DNA of 10,231 nucleotides from Phycisphaerales bacterium. GTDB lineage: Bacteria > Planctomycetota > Phycisphaerae > SM23-33. The position numbers were made by a program, and so were the translations under genes. This document shows positions 1 through 6,346 of the stretch, piece by piece. Below the pieces are notes generated by a model that saw nothing but the letters and a program-made list of their open reading frames with translations, did no database searches and was not told where the DNA came from. The stretch spans positions 1 to 10,231 of the forward strand of contig PMYM01000036.1 in assembly GCA_003171235.1 (NCBI GenBank), in the 5' to 3' direction. The stretch's first letter is position 1; every line of letters begins with the position of its first letter.

Positions 1-203
1 GATGGGCGGTTTTCGCCGCAACCCGCAGGGACGCCGCAGGTTTTGCCGCATGCCGTCGTTGCTCGGGCTCGATGACCCGTCTTCCAGGGTCGTCTTCGCC
101 CTCGCGCCTTGGCCTGCGGCAAAACCTGCGGCGTCGCGGTCACGGGACATTTTGTTAGGGACTCTTACTATTGGCCAGAGGCAGCGCGGCGCTGGGTGGG
201 GCG
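1..203. repeat. Intergenic region with large foldback (21-bp perfect inverted arms)
   Basis: No convincing gene lies here; the short reading frames are low-complexity, Arg/Pro/Ala-rich translations. The main structure is an inverted repeat. Bases 30-50 are the exact reverse complement of 115-135, a 21-bp perfect match. The stem extends a few pairs inward (52-54 with 111-113), and a small internal hairpin pairs 74-78 with 87-91. An imperfect direct repeat (GGTTTT, optional C, GCCGCA) occurs at 8-20 and 39-50, so the element may continue beyond the left edge. A separate short hairpin lies at 182-194. The foldback is 3' of rbsK (stop at 204-206) and could end its transcript, but it has no adjacent U-tract. 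A dispersed repeat or a remnant of a mobile element is equally possible. Confidence 0.7.
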
Positions 204-1145
204 TCAGTCCTTCTGGTCGGCCATGAGCATCTCGACCTCGCCGATGCCGGGCATGGCCGACTGGGCGCCAAAGCGGGTGCAGGCCAGGGCTCCGGCGGCG
301 TTGGCATAGCGGGCGGCCTTGTGCAGTGGCAGGCCACGGGCCAGGTACAGGGCCAGGGTGCCGGTGAAGGCGTCGCCGGCGGCGGTGGTGTCCACCACGT
401 TAACCTTGTAGGGCTTGATCGGGCGGATGATGCCGTCGGCCGTCATGACCACCGAGCCGCGGGCGCCCAACTTGAGGGCCACGCCCTTGGCCCCGCGGGC
501 GATCAGCTCGGTGGCGATGTACTTGCCCAGCCGCTCCTCGGTGGCGTCGCATTTGTGGTCGGTGATGATTTCGGCCTCGCCGACGTTGGGGGAGATGACG
601 TCCGCATCCAGCAGTTCAGCCGGCAGGTTGGGCTGGGCCGGGGCGGGATCCAGCACCACCCGGCAGCCGTGCTTGCGGGCCAGCCGCCGCGCCGCCAGCA
701 CCGTCGGCAGGGGCAGCTCCAGTTGCAGCAGCACGATCTTGGCACCGGCAAAGAGCCTTTCGCAGTGGAAGAGGTCGTCGGGGGTGACGCTGAAGTTGGC
801 CCCCGAGGCCACGACGATGGAATTCTCGCCTTTGGCGTCCACCATGATCAGGGCCACGCCGGTGTGGGCCTGGGGGGTGGCCAGCACGCACTGGGTGTTC
901 ACGCCGGAGGCCTGCAGGCTCGCCAGCAAGGCCCGCCCGAATTCGTCGTCCCCCACCCTCCCCAGCAGTACCGCCTGGCCGCCCAGGCGGGCGACGGCCA
1001 CCGCCTGGTTGGCGCCTTTTCCCCCGCCGGTGGTGGTAAAGCCGTGCCCCAGCACGGTCTGGCCGGGCAGGGGCATCCGCTGGGTCCGCACCGCCAGGTC
1101 CATGTTGATCGAGCCGACCACCAGCACGTCGCACGCTGAGTCCAT
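204..1145 (-). CDS. rbsK: Ribokinase (PfkB family)
   Basis: This 313-residue protein is a full-length PfkB-family sugar kinase, most likely cytoplasmic ribokinase, which phosphorylates D-ribose to ribose 5-phosphate with ATP. Motifs appear in family order: the N-terminal GSINMDL (11-17), the substrate-binding TGGGKGANQA (39-48), LDPAPA (165-170), the NxxE metal motif (N187-E190), a KLGARGS strand (225-231), and the anion-hole and catalytic signature DTTAAGDAF (252-260) with D258 as catalytic base. DTTAAGD, rather than DTxGAGD, matches ribokinases specifically. The ATG start has a weak AAGG about 6-7 bases upstream. The gene follows the zinc-ribbon gene on the same strand after 42 bases with no terminator-like stem, so co-transcription is plausible. 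No ribose transporter or regulator is adjacent, so ribose from nucleoside salvage is one possible substrate source (inference). Another PfkB sugar specificity cannot be excluded. Confidence 0.93.
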   Translation of the reverse strand: MDSACDVLVVGSINMDLAVRTQRMPLPGQTVLGHGFTTTGGGKGANQAVAVARLGGQAVLLGRVGDDEFGRALLASLQASGVNTQCVLATPQAHTGVALIMVDAKGENSIVVASGANFSVTPDDLFHCERLFAGAKIVLLQLELPLPTVLAARRLARKHGCRVVLDPAPAQPNLPAELLDADVISPNVGEAEIITDHKCDATEERLGKYIATELIARGAKGVALKLGARGSVVMTADGIIRPIKPYKVNVVDTTAAGDAFTGTLALYLARGLPLHKAARYANAAGALACTRFGAQSAMPGIGEVEMLMADQKD

Positions 1146-1187
1146 ACCAGTACCTTAGCCCCGCTCAAGGGAAAAGTCGCTCGCCGG

Positions 1188-2615
1188 TCACTTCCTGGAC
1201 TCGACGCCGAAGAACGCGGGCCGGCTGGCGGGCCTGGCCAACTCGCGGGCGAGGTTGTCGTATTCCTGCCGGGCGCCGTCGGGCCAGGCCTGGGCGGGGT
1301 AGTCGTTGAGCATGCCGGCCAGCACATTGGCGGCCTGGACAAACTCGCCGCGGTCCTTGAGTTTCTGGACCTGCTGGTAAACCTGCCGGGCGGCCTGCCT
1401 TTGATCCTCCGGTTCCGCTCTGCCGCCCGCCGGCTGCGAAGCGGCCCCCGCCTGCAGGTTCTTGAGCAGGTCCACCGCCCCTTCCGGCCAGAGGTCCTGG
1501 GCGTGGGCGTTGAGCATCTCAACCAGGAGCTTCTCGGCGGATTTCACCTCGCCGGCGGCGACATACTGGCGGGCCTGCGCCAGTAGGGCGGCGCACATCT
1601 CTTTCTGGCGGGCAAACTCAATCGGCGACAGGTTGCTGGTGGCGGGAATGCCGCCGGCGGTTGTCGGCTGGCTGGGGACTGGTGGGCCGGCGGCCGGGCG
1701 GGATGCGGCGGCGCCTCTTGCCGGTTGGGACGAAGCCGCCGCGCCGATCGCCACAGCCGGCAGGTCCGCCGCCAGGGAAGGCCGGTATGCCACCCCGGCC
1801 AGCATGGTCGGCGCGGCAGGGGAACGCACCCCCAGGGCGGAGGAGGGCGTTTCCTGGCGCGGAGGCGGAGCGGAGCGCTGGCGCAGTTTCATCAACCCCA
1901 CCACCACCATCGCCGCCAGGGCGGCCAGCACCGCCACCACCAGCACCGTGCCGATGCTGAAGCTTGACTGGCCGGCGGCCGGCGGGGACTGGGGCCCGGC
2001 GGAGGTCGCCTGGGCCGGGGCTTGGTCGGCGTCCCGCAGATAGTCGGGCACGGCCGAGCGATCCGGCGCCGCCGCCGGGCGCAGATAATCCGGCACCGGC
2101 GGGCGATCCGGCTGGAGCGGTGGCCGGATGGCGACGGGCGGCGCGGGCGGCAAAGTCGCCGCCGCGGCGGTGTTTTCACTCTTGTCGCGATGATGGGAGG
2201 ACTGCCCCGGCAGGTGGTTGAGCGACAGGCCGCAGTGCGGGCAGCGGCGGGCGTTCTTGTCGGGCAGTTGCTCGTGGCAGGACCAGCACCGGCCAAATTG
2301 CGTGGCCACCAGGGGCGTGTCGGCGGCGAAGCGCCACAGGCCCAAGGTCGTCGGCCCGCGCACCACCGACTGCGGCGTCACCCTGCCCTTCTGGATGTGG
2401 GTGAGGAACTTCTCCCAGTTGACCCCCGGGGCCGAGGGGGCGCTGGGCTCCAGCACGAACCACGGCCCCAGCAGGCGCGACAGGGCGGCCACCGTGCGGT
2501 CGTCCACGGCCATCTTGCAGGCCTCGCACCTTGGAACCTGGGCCGCAAGCAGGTGCCCGCAGAACGGGCAGGGCCGCTGGGCAGGCAGGTCGGAATGCTT
2601 TTCGGGCCGCTGCAT
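1188..2615 (-). CDS. Zinc-ribbon membrane protein with duplicated TPR-like C-terminal units
   Basis: The function of this 475-residue protein is unknown. The N-terminus has two Cys4 pairs: CPFC (16-19) with CEAC (30-33), and CWSC (110-113) with CPHC (125-128), giving two probable zinc ribbons. Between them, roughly 50-105, is a compact segment with W52, W67, an RGPTT turn (86-90) and W94 that resembles a GYF-type domain and, from memory, recurs in planctomycete proteins of unknown function. A Pro/Ala-rich linker holds a tandem PDRxxVPDYLR motif (169-179 and 184-194). One hydrophobic span (about 221-242) is followed by K/R residues. After another low-complexity linker come two homologous helical units offset by 68 residues (about 349-388 and 417-457), sharing GE, MLN, WP.GA and NL. 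The basic residues after the span and the Cys pairs before it favour a cytoplasmic N-terminus and an extracytoplasmic C-terminus (inference). The ATG at 2615 has no good ribosome binding site. Confidence 0.8.
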   Translation of the reverse strand: MQRPEKHSDLPAQRPCPFCGHLLAAQVPRCEACKMAVDDRTVAALSRLLGPWFVLEPSAPSAPGVNWEKFLTHIQKGRVTPQSVVRGPTTLGLWRFAADTPLVATQFGRCWSCHEQLPDKNARRCPHCGLSLNHLPGQSSHHRDKSENTAAAATLPPAPPVAIRPPLQPDRPPVPDYLRPAAAPDRSAVPDYLRDADQAPAQATSAGPQSPPAAGQSSFSIGTVLVVAVLAALAAMVVVGLMKLRQRSAPPPRQETPSSALGVRSPAAPTMLAGVAYRPSLAADLPAVAIGAAASSQPARGAAASRPAAGPPVPSQPTTAGGIPATSNLSPIEFARQKEMCAALLAQARQYVAAGEVKSAEKLLVEMLNAHAQDLWPEGAVDLLKNLQAGAASQPAGGRAEPEDQRQAARQVYQQVQKLKDRGEFVQAANVLAGMLNDYPAQAWPDGARQEYDNLARELARPASRPAFFGVESRK

Positions 2616-2621
2616 GGCACT

Positions 2622-2651
2622 ACTCTACCGCCGGCTGGGCTTTTTGTGCAA
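2622..2651 (-). promoter_or_regulatory. Candidate promoter of the zinc-ribbon gene
   Basis: On the minus strand TTGCAC (2646-2651) and TAGAGT (2622-2627) are 18 bases apart. The -10-like box ends 6 bases before the ATG at 2615, so transcription would begin at or next to the start codon. Both boxes are only partial matches to consensus (about 3/6 and 4/6). The promoter would overlap that of the divergent thioesterase gene. Confidence 0.35.
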
Positions 2652-2654
2652 CTC

Positions 2655-2663
2655 TGGTACAAT
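2655..2663 (+). promoter_or_regulatory. Extended -10 promoter of the thioesterase gene, probably leaderless
   Basis: TGGTACAAT fits an extended -10 element (TGn followed by TACAAT, 5/6 to consensus). It ends 7 bases before the ATG at 2671, so the expected first transcribed base falls at or next to the A of the start codon. The bases between, CCCACCC, contain no Shine-Dalgarno sequence. No good -35 box is seen at 16-18 bases, which is usual for extended -10 promoters. Confidence 0.55.
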
Positions 2664-2670
2664 CCCACCC

Positions 2671-3084
2671 ATGCACCAGACCGGCCAGATAGAAATCCGC
2701 GTGCGCTACGCCGAGGTCGATCCCATGGGCCTGCTGCACCACAGCCGCTACTGGGTGTACTTCGAGATGGGCCGCACCGAACTGCTCCGCCAGGCGGGCG
2801 TGGCCTACGCCGACCTGGAGAAGGCCGGGGTGTTTTTCGTGGTGGCCAAGGTGTCGGGGCAGTTTCGCGCCCCCGCCCGCTACGACGACCTGCTGACGCT
2901 GACCACCCAGGTCACACGCCTGGGCGCCGCCCGCATCGACCACGCCTACCAGCTTTGCCGCAAGAGCGACGGCCAACTGCTGGCCAGCGCCCAGACCACC
3001 ATCGCCTGCGTCGACCGCCAGGGCAAGATCATCGCCATCCCCGACTTCGTTCGGGGAGCGGAAGAGAATAAAGCTGAAAGCTAA
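2671..3084 (+). CDS. Acyl-CoA thioesterase, YbgC/4HBT hotdog family
   Basis: This 137-residue protein is a single hotdog domain of the 4-hydroxybenzoyl-CoA thioesterase/YbgC type, which hydrolyses acyl-CoA thioesters in the cytoplasm as a multimer. The signature is RYAEVDPMGLLHHSRYWVYF (12-31) followed by EMGRTELLR: D17 is in the place of the YbgC catalytic aspartate, and H23/H24, Y27 and the FExxRTE helix follow. The later QFRAPARYDD and ACVDRQGK stretches fit the central beta strands. The ATG at 2671 was chosen because an in-frame upstream extension would run antisense through the zinc-ribbon gene, and because homology begins about 7 residues after it. The stop codon TAA (3082-3084) lies inside a palindromic repeat, so the final residues (NKAES) are repeat-encoded. 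The acyl substrate is unknown, and no tol-pal genes, the usual neighbours of ybgC, are present. Confidence 0.88.
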   Translation: MHQTGQIEIRVRYAEVDPMGLLHHSRYWVYFEMGRTELLRQAGVAYADLEKAGVFFVVAKVSGQFRAPARYDDLLTLTTQVTRLGAARIDHAYQLCRKSDGQLLASAQTTIACVDRQGKIIAIPDFVRGAEENKAES

Positions 3085-3158
3085 AAGCTTAAAGCTGAAA
3101 TCAAGAACTGCTAGGCCGACTCCTATTCCAACTTTTAGTTTTCCGCTTTCAGCTTTTT
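3067..3158. repeat. Palindromic repeat type A, copy 1 (convergent intergenic)
   Basis: The left arm (3070-3100) consists of 7-bp units of the form AAAGCTG/AAAGCTA. The right arm (about 3131-3158) contains the complementary units. A 12-bp stretch, 3070-3081, is the exact reverse complement of 3145-3156. The core contains GGCCGACTC (3114-3122). A 20-base stretch (3070-3089) is identical to 5170-5189 in copy 2, and the core motif is shared as well. The element lies between the convergent ends of the thioesterase and GH123-like genes, where the stem could act as a bidirectional terminator. It already contains the thioesterase stop codon. Confidence 0.85.
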
Positions 3159-3195
3159 CCGCAACCTGCACCCTCTAGCCTGAAGCTTGTGGCCT

Positions 3196-5127
3196 TTACT
3201 TCTTCTGAATAAGTTCTGCCATCTCCGCCCTGGCCGCAGCCCACTTGCGCGGGTCGCGCTGCCAGGGGCCCGGGCCATAGGTGCCGTCGCCGAACTTGCC
3301 GCCGGTGGCCTCGCCCAGGGCGGCGGGCATGATCTGTTTGCAAAGCTCGTCGGCCTTGGCCTGCTGGCCCTTCTGGGACAGCAGCCAGAAGTACTCGTAA
3401 TCCTGCATGCCGCGCCGGGCCTGCTTCATCCGCATGGAGGGCACCACCCCGCGCACGCCGATGTACTGGCCGGGGTACAGCAGCACGCCCTGGCTGTTGG
3501 TCTGCCAGGACTGGTTTAAGGGCTGCTCCCAGATCTCGCGCTTGAGCTTGGCCCAGGGACGCTTGGCGCCCGCGCTGGTGTTGAGGCGGAAGTAGGTCCA
3601 CTCGGTCATGTTGTAGAAGAAGAGAGTGTCGAGCTTGTATCGCCAGGCTATCACCGGCCAGGTGGCCATGGACAGCCCGTCGCCGTCGAGGGCCTCGCTG
3701 CCCTGGTAGGGCTCGCTGCCCTGGTAGAAGCCGATGAAGTCGCCGGCCTTCTGCCGCCCGGCCAGGGCCTCAAGGTTCATGTAGTCGCCGGCGATGTCCC
3801 ACATGGTGATGTAGTTGGTAAACTCCTTGACCCGCTCGGCCCCGGTGGCGCCAAAGTGCGTGTACAGGGCCACGCTGGTCCTTATCTGCTTGCCGCTGGC
3901 GTCAAGCACCGTCTGGCAGGCCTTCTGGATGAAAGGATAGCGGTCGGGGCCCGGCTCGTCGGCGATGTACACGAAGCTGCCTTCCAGGCTCCAGTTCCTC
4001 TCTTTCCAGTGGTTGACCGTGTCCTTGACGGCGGCGGCCAGCGTGGCGGTGTCGGCCTCGCTCATGGAATTGCCCCGCCCGCCCACCGGCACGCCCTGCT
4101 CGACGTTGACCGGCATGGACCAGATGTTCACCGGCTGCTTGTCGGCGAAGGCGGTGCCGTCGAGGTATTTGCCGAATCGCTTGTCGTAGGCGGTCCAGTC
4201 GATCTTGAAGTCGGCCCCCTTGCCGCTGCTGCGCATCTGTGGCGGATTGTAATGGTTGGTGGGGGTGAAGCGGCAGTCTTCCCAGCACAGCCGGAAAAGC
4301 TCGTCCTCGATCTGCTGGTATTCGTCGCTGCCGGGGCTGATCTTGAAGGCGTTGGGCACGTCCTCGAAACCGCCATAGCCGATCCGCCAGCGCAGGTGCC
4401 GCTGGGCCGGGATGGCGAAGTTGTAAACCGTCAGTTCCAGCGGCAACTCGGCCAACTTCTTCTCGCCGTCGGTGACAGTGATCTTGCCTGCGTACGGCCC
4501 GGCCGCCGCGTTGGCGGGAATGACCAGGTCAACCCAGATGCCCTGGATCTTGCCCGCTTCAACCTTGATGGGCAGGCCGAACTTGGGCGTCTTGGCCGCG
4601 ATGAGGGCGTCGGGATACCACCCCAGGCCGCTGTTGCCGAACGGGCTGGTGGAGGGCTTGGTCACTTCAACGTACCACTCGCGGAACACCTCGAACTGCT
4701 TCTGGGGGATGGGCGGAAGCATTTCGGTTTGTATGCCCGTAAATCTCAAATCGCCGCAGGTGACGTTGACCGCCTCCAGGGCGGTCTCGCCGGCCGGCAC
4801 CATGATCTGGAAGCCAAGCCGTTCGGCCTTGGCCCCTGCAAGCTTGATGGTCTTGCCGTCCCAGATGGAGTTCTTCTGGGCGTAGTCTTCCATTCCCTGG
4901 CTGCGGGAGAACAACTTGCCGTCGGGGCTGACCTTCACCAGGTCGTCAACAACAAACACCTCGCCGGCCTTGTAGACAAGCTTGACGGGCGTGCCCTCAG
5001 CCGGGCCGCGCGGGGCGACGGCCGGGCCGGCCTGGTTGGGCTTGCCGGTCTCGGGGTTCAAGGCTTGGGCCAGCAGGGAGGAAGTCAGAAGCAGACCAAC
5101 AGCGATGCTCGGAAGGAGGAGTTTCAT
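3196..5127 (-). CDS. Secreted GH123/DUF4091-type glycoside hydrolase
   Basis: This 643-residue protein begins with a Sec-type signal peptide: MK, a hydrophobic run from 3 to 19, and probable cleavage after AQA at 20-22. An N-terminal beta-rich region contains IWVDLVIPANAAAGPYAGKI (197-216), typical of the sandwich domain that precedes the catalytic barrel in GH123-like proteins. The barrel carries YIADEP with the adjacent pair D390-E391. In characterised GH123 N-acetyl-beta-galactosaminidases an Asp-Glu pair acts in substrate-assisted catalysis. The C-terminal part has the DUF4091 pattern: AWRYKLDTLFFYN, LLYPGQY, PSMRMKQARRGMQDYEYFWLL (ending at 583). Family membership is well supported but the glycan substrate is not known. 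The ATG at 5127 has AGGA 7 bases upstream. An 18-base in-frame duplication gives YQGSEP/YQGSEA at 468-479. The gene lies downstream of the amidohydrolase gene, separated by repeat copy 2. Confidence 0.87.
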   Translation of the reverse strand: MKLLLPSIAVGLLLTSSLLAQALNPETGKPNQAGPAVAPRGPAEGTPVKLVYKAGEVFVVDDLVKVSPDGKLFSRSQGMEDYAQKNSIWDGKTIKLAGAKAERLGFQIMVPAGETALEAVNVTCGDLRFTGIQTEMLPPIPQKQFEVFREWYVEVTKPSTSPFGNSGLGWYPDALIAAKTPKFGLPIKVEAGKIQGIWVDLVIPANAAAGPYAGKITVTDGEKKLAELPLELTVYNFAIPAQRHLRWRIGYGGFEDVPNAFKISPGSDEYQQIEDELFRLCWEDCRFTPTNHYNPPQMRSSGKGADFKIDWTAYDKRFGKYLDGTAFADKQPVNIWSMPVNVEQGVPVGGRGNSMSEADTATLAAAVKDTVNHWKERNWSLEGSFVYIADEPGPDRYPFIQKACQTVLDASGKQIRTSVALYTHFGATGAERVKEFTNYITMWDIAGDYMNLEALAGRQKAGDFIGFYQGSEPYQGSEALDGDGLSMATWPVIAWRYKLDTLFFYNMTEWTYFRLNTSAGAKRPWAKLKREIWEQPLNQSWQTNSQGVLLYPGQYIGVRGVVPSMRMKQARRGMQDYEYFWLLSQKGQQAKADELCKQIMPAALGEATGGKFGDGTYGPGPWQRDPRKWAAARAEMAELIQKK

Positions 5128-5141
5128 GTGTCATTCCTATC

Positions 5142-5250
5142 AAAAGGCTAAAGGCTATAAGCAAAGCTGAAAGCTGAAAGCTAAAAGCTGAAATAGAAAA
5201 CGGCTGGCCCGACTCAGTTTCAGCTTTCAGCTTTTAGCTTTTAGCTTTCT
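5142..5250. repeat. Palindromic repeat type A, copy 2
   Basis: The left arm (5163-5193) and right arm (5218-5248) are 31 bases each and complementary at 28 positions, around a 24-base loop with GGCCCGACTC (5206-5215). Each arm is a run of 7-bp AAAGCTG/AAAGCTA units. More degenerate AAAGGCT units extend the tract leftward to about 5142. The element fills nearly the whole gap between the amidohydrolase stop (5252-5254) and the GH123-like start (5127), which are on the same strand. The hairpin would therefore form in any shared transcript and could terminate, stabilise or attenuate it (inference). Confidence 0.9.
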
Positions 5251-5251
5251 C

Positions 5252-6346
5252 TTAGGCTTCCAGCGCCTGGATGCACTGGCCGGCCTCGGTCTGTTCGAGG
5301 CTCAGGCCGCTCAGGCGGCTGGCCTGGCGGCCCAGGCGGCGGCATTCCTCCAGGGCCAGTTGGCGATCCACCTTGGCCGGCTCGCCGCCGACGATGCGCA
5401 GGAAGTTGTCGCGGTATATCTTCCGCAGCACGTCTTGGGGCAGGCCCAGGCCGTGGATCTCGCCGGGGGTCTGGAGCAATTCTTCCGCCTCCGGCGGCAC
5501 CGAGAAGGCCTCGTCGGTCTGCAGGAAGCGATTGGTCAAGCCAAACCGGATACGCGCCTGGTCGAGCGGCAGTATTTCCTGCGCGTCGCTGCCGAAGACG
5601 ATGCGGTCCTGGTGCTGGATGAAGAAGTCCCTGGCCTGCTGGGGCGCCTTGGAAAGGTTGAACAACAACTCCACCCCCAGCGCCAGATCGATATTGACGT
5701 TGGGATATGTGCGGAGGAACCTCTCCAGCCGCGGCAGGTCGGCCGAGAGAAAGTACATGTGGGGGAATATCACCTTCAGGTCGCCCTGGCGGTTGAGCAC
5801 GTGGGAGACTTCGGTGTAGAGCTTCTCTTTAGCCACGTCGGACGGGCCGTAGCCCCAATTATGCTTCACCGCCCACCAGGGAGTGGTCTTAGGGTTCCAG
5901 AATTCCTCCGGGTCGGCCACGTGCCAGACCAGCGGAATCTGCTGCTCCTCGACGAAGGCGAAGTATTCGTGATAGTACGGGCTGTCGATGGGCACGTCCC
6001 TCTGCTGGCGGAGGGTGGGCTTGGTCTCGAGCATTTTCATGCCGTCGCAGCCGGCCTGGCGAAGCAGCATGGCCTGGCGCTTCAGCGAGATGGCCTGGGC
6101 GGGATCGGTGCTGGTGCCGGCGGCGTGGTCCAGCCCGCCGAAGGCGTAGAAGGCCTCGGGATGCAGGGCCTTGGCCGCCAGCACCGTGCTGTTGCCGTTG
6201 CCCTTGGCCGGCTCGACGATGGACAGCAGGTTCACCCTCTCCAGGCCCAACTCCTGGCGAATCCGCAGCATTTTGTCCACCCCGCCGATGGTGAAGAGGT
6301 GGACGTGGCCATCAATTGTCCTGTCGGGCACGGGCGGAAACGTCAT
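5252..6346 (-). CDS. Amidohydrolase-2 family metal-dependent hydrolase
   Basis: This 364-residue TIM-barrel enzyme belongs to the amidohydrolase 2 (PF04909-like) group, which includes metal-dependent hydrolases and decarboxylases. Seen motifs are the metal-binding DGHVHL (D12, H14, H16) at the end of strand 1, DGMKML with K104, WHVAD with H142, FPHMYF with H196, and FGSDA with the conserved late Asp D254. HGLGLPQDVLRKIYRDNFLRI (298-318) is the usual C-terminal helix of this group. No signal peptide is visible, so it is probably cytoplasmic. The start at 6346 is preferred over longer in-frame options because AGGAGAG precedes it and DGHVHL then falls at the expected N-terminal position. Its ATG overlaps the endonuclease III stop as ATGA, suggesting translational coupling. 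The substrate is unknown. Confidence 0.87.
   Translation of the reverse strand: MTFPPVPDRTIDGHVHLFTIGGVDKMLRIRQELGLERVNLLSIVEPAKGNGNSTVLAAKALHPEAFYAFGGLDHAAGTSTDPAQAISLKRQAMLLRQAGCDGMKMLETKPTLRQQRDVPIDSPYYHEYFAFVEEQQIPLVWHVADPEEFWNPKTTPWWAVKHNWGYGPSDVAKEKLYTEVSHVLNRQGDLKVIFPHMYFLSADLPRLERFLRTYPNVNIDLALGVELLFNLSKAPQQARDFFIQHQDRIVFGSDAQEILPLDQARIRFGLTNRFLQTDEAFSVPPEAEELLQTPGEIHGLGLPQDVLRKIYRDNFLRIVGGEPAKVDRQLALEECRRLGRQASRLSGLSLEQTEAGQCIQALEA

Noticed and set aside
2..226. Small Arg/Pro-rich plus-strand reading frame at the left edge
   Set aside because: It spans the foldback arms and overlaps the rbsK 3' end, with no ribosome binding site or recognisable motif.
1146..1187. Terminator or separate promoter between the zinc-ribbon gene and rbsK
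   Set aside because: There is no stem with a U-tract, and the TAAGGT box before rbsK has no -35 partner at a suitable distance, so neither is supported.
2218..2670. N-terminal extension of the thioesterase reading frame
   Set aside because: It runs antisense through the zinc-ribbon gene and shows no hotdog homology. The ATG at 2671 follows an extended -10 box and gives the usual family length.
5142..5250. Possible CRISPR array
   Set aside because: The units are 7 bp, contiguous and inverted around a core, with no spacers of regular length and no cas genes nearby.
204..6346. A single carbohydrate-utilisation locus linking ribokinase, GH123-like enzyme and amidohydrolase
   Set aside because: The genes are separated by an unrelated membrane protein, a gene on the opposite strand and hairpin repeats, and there is no transporter or regulator, so a shared locus cannot be claimed.
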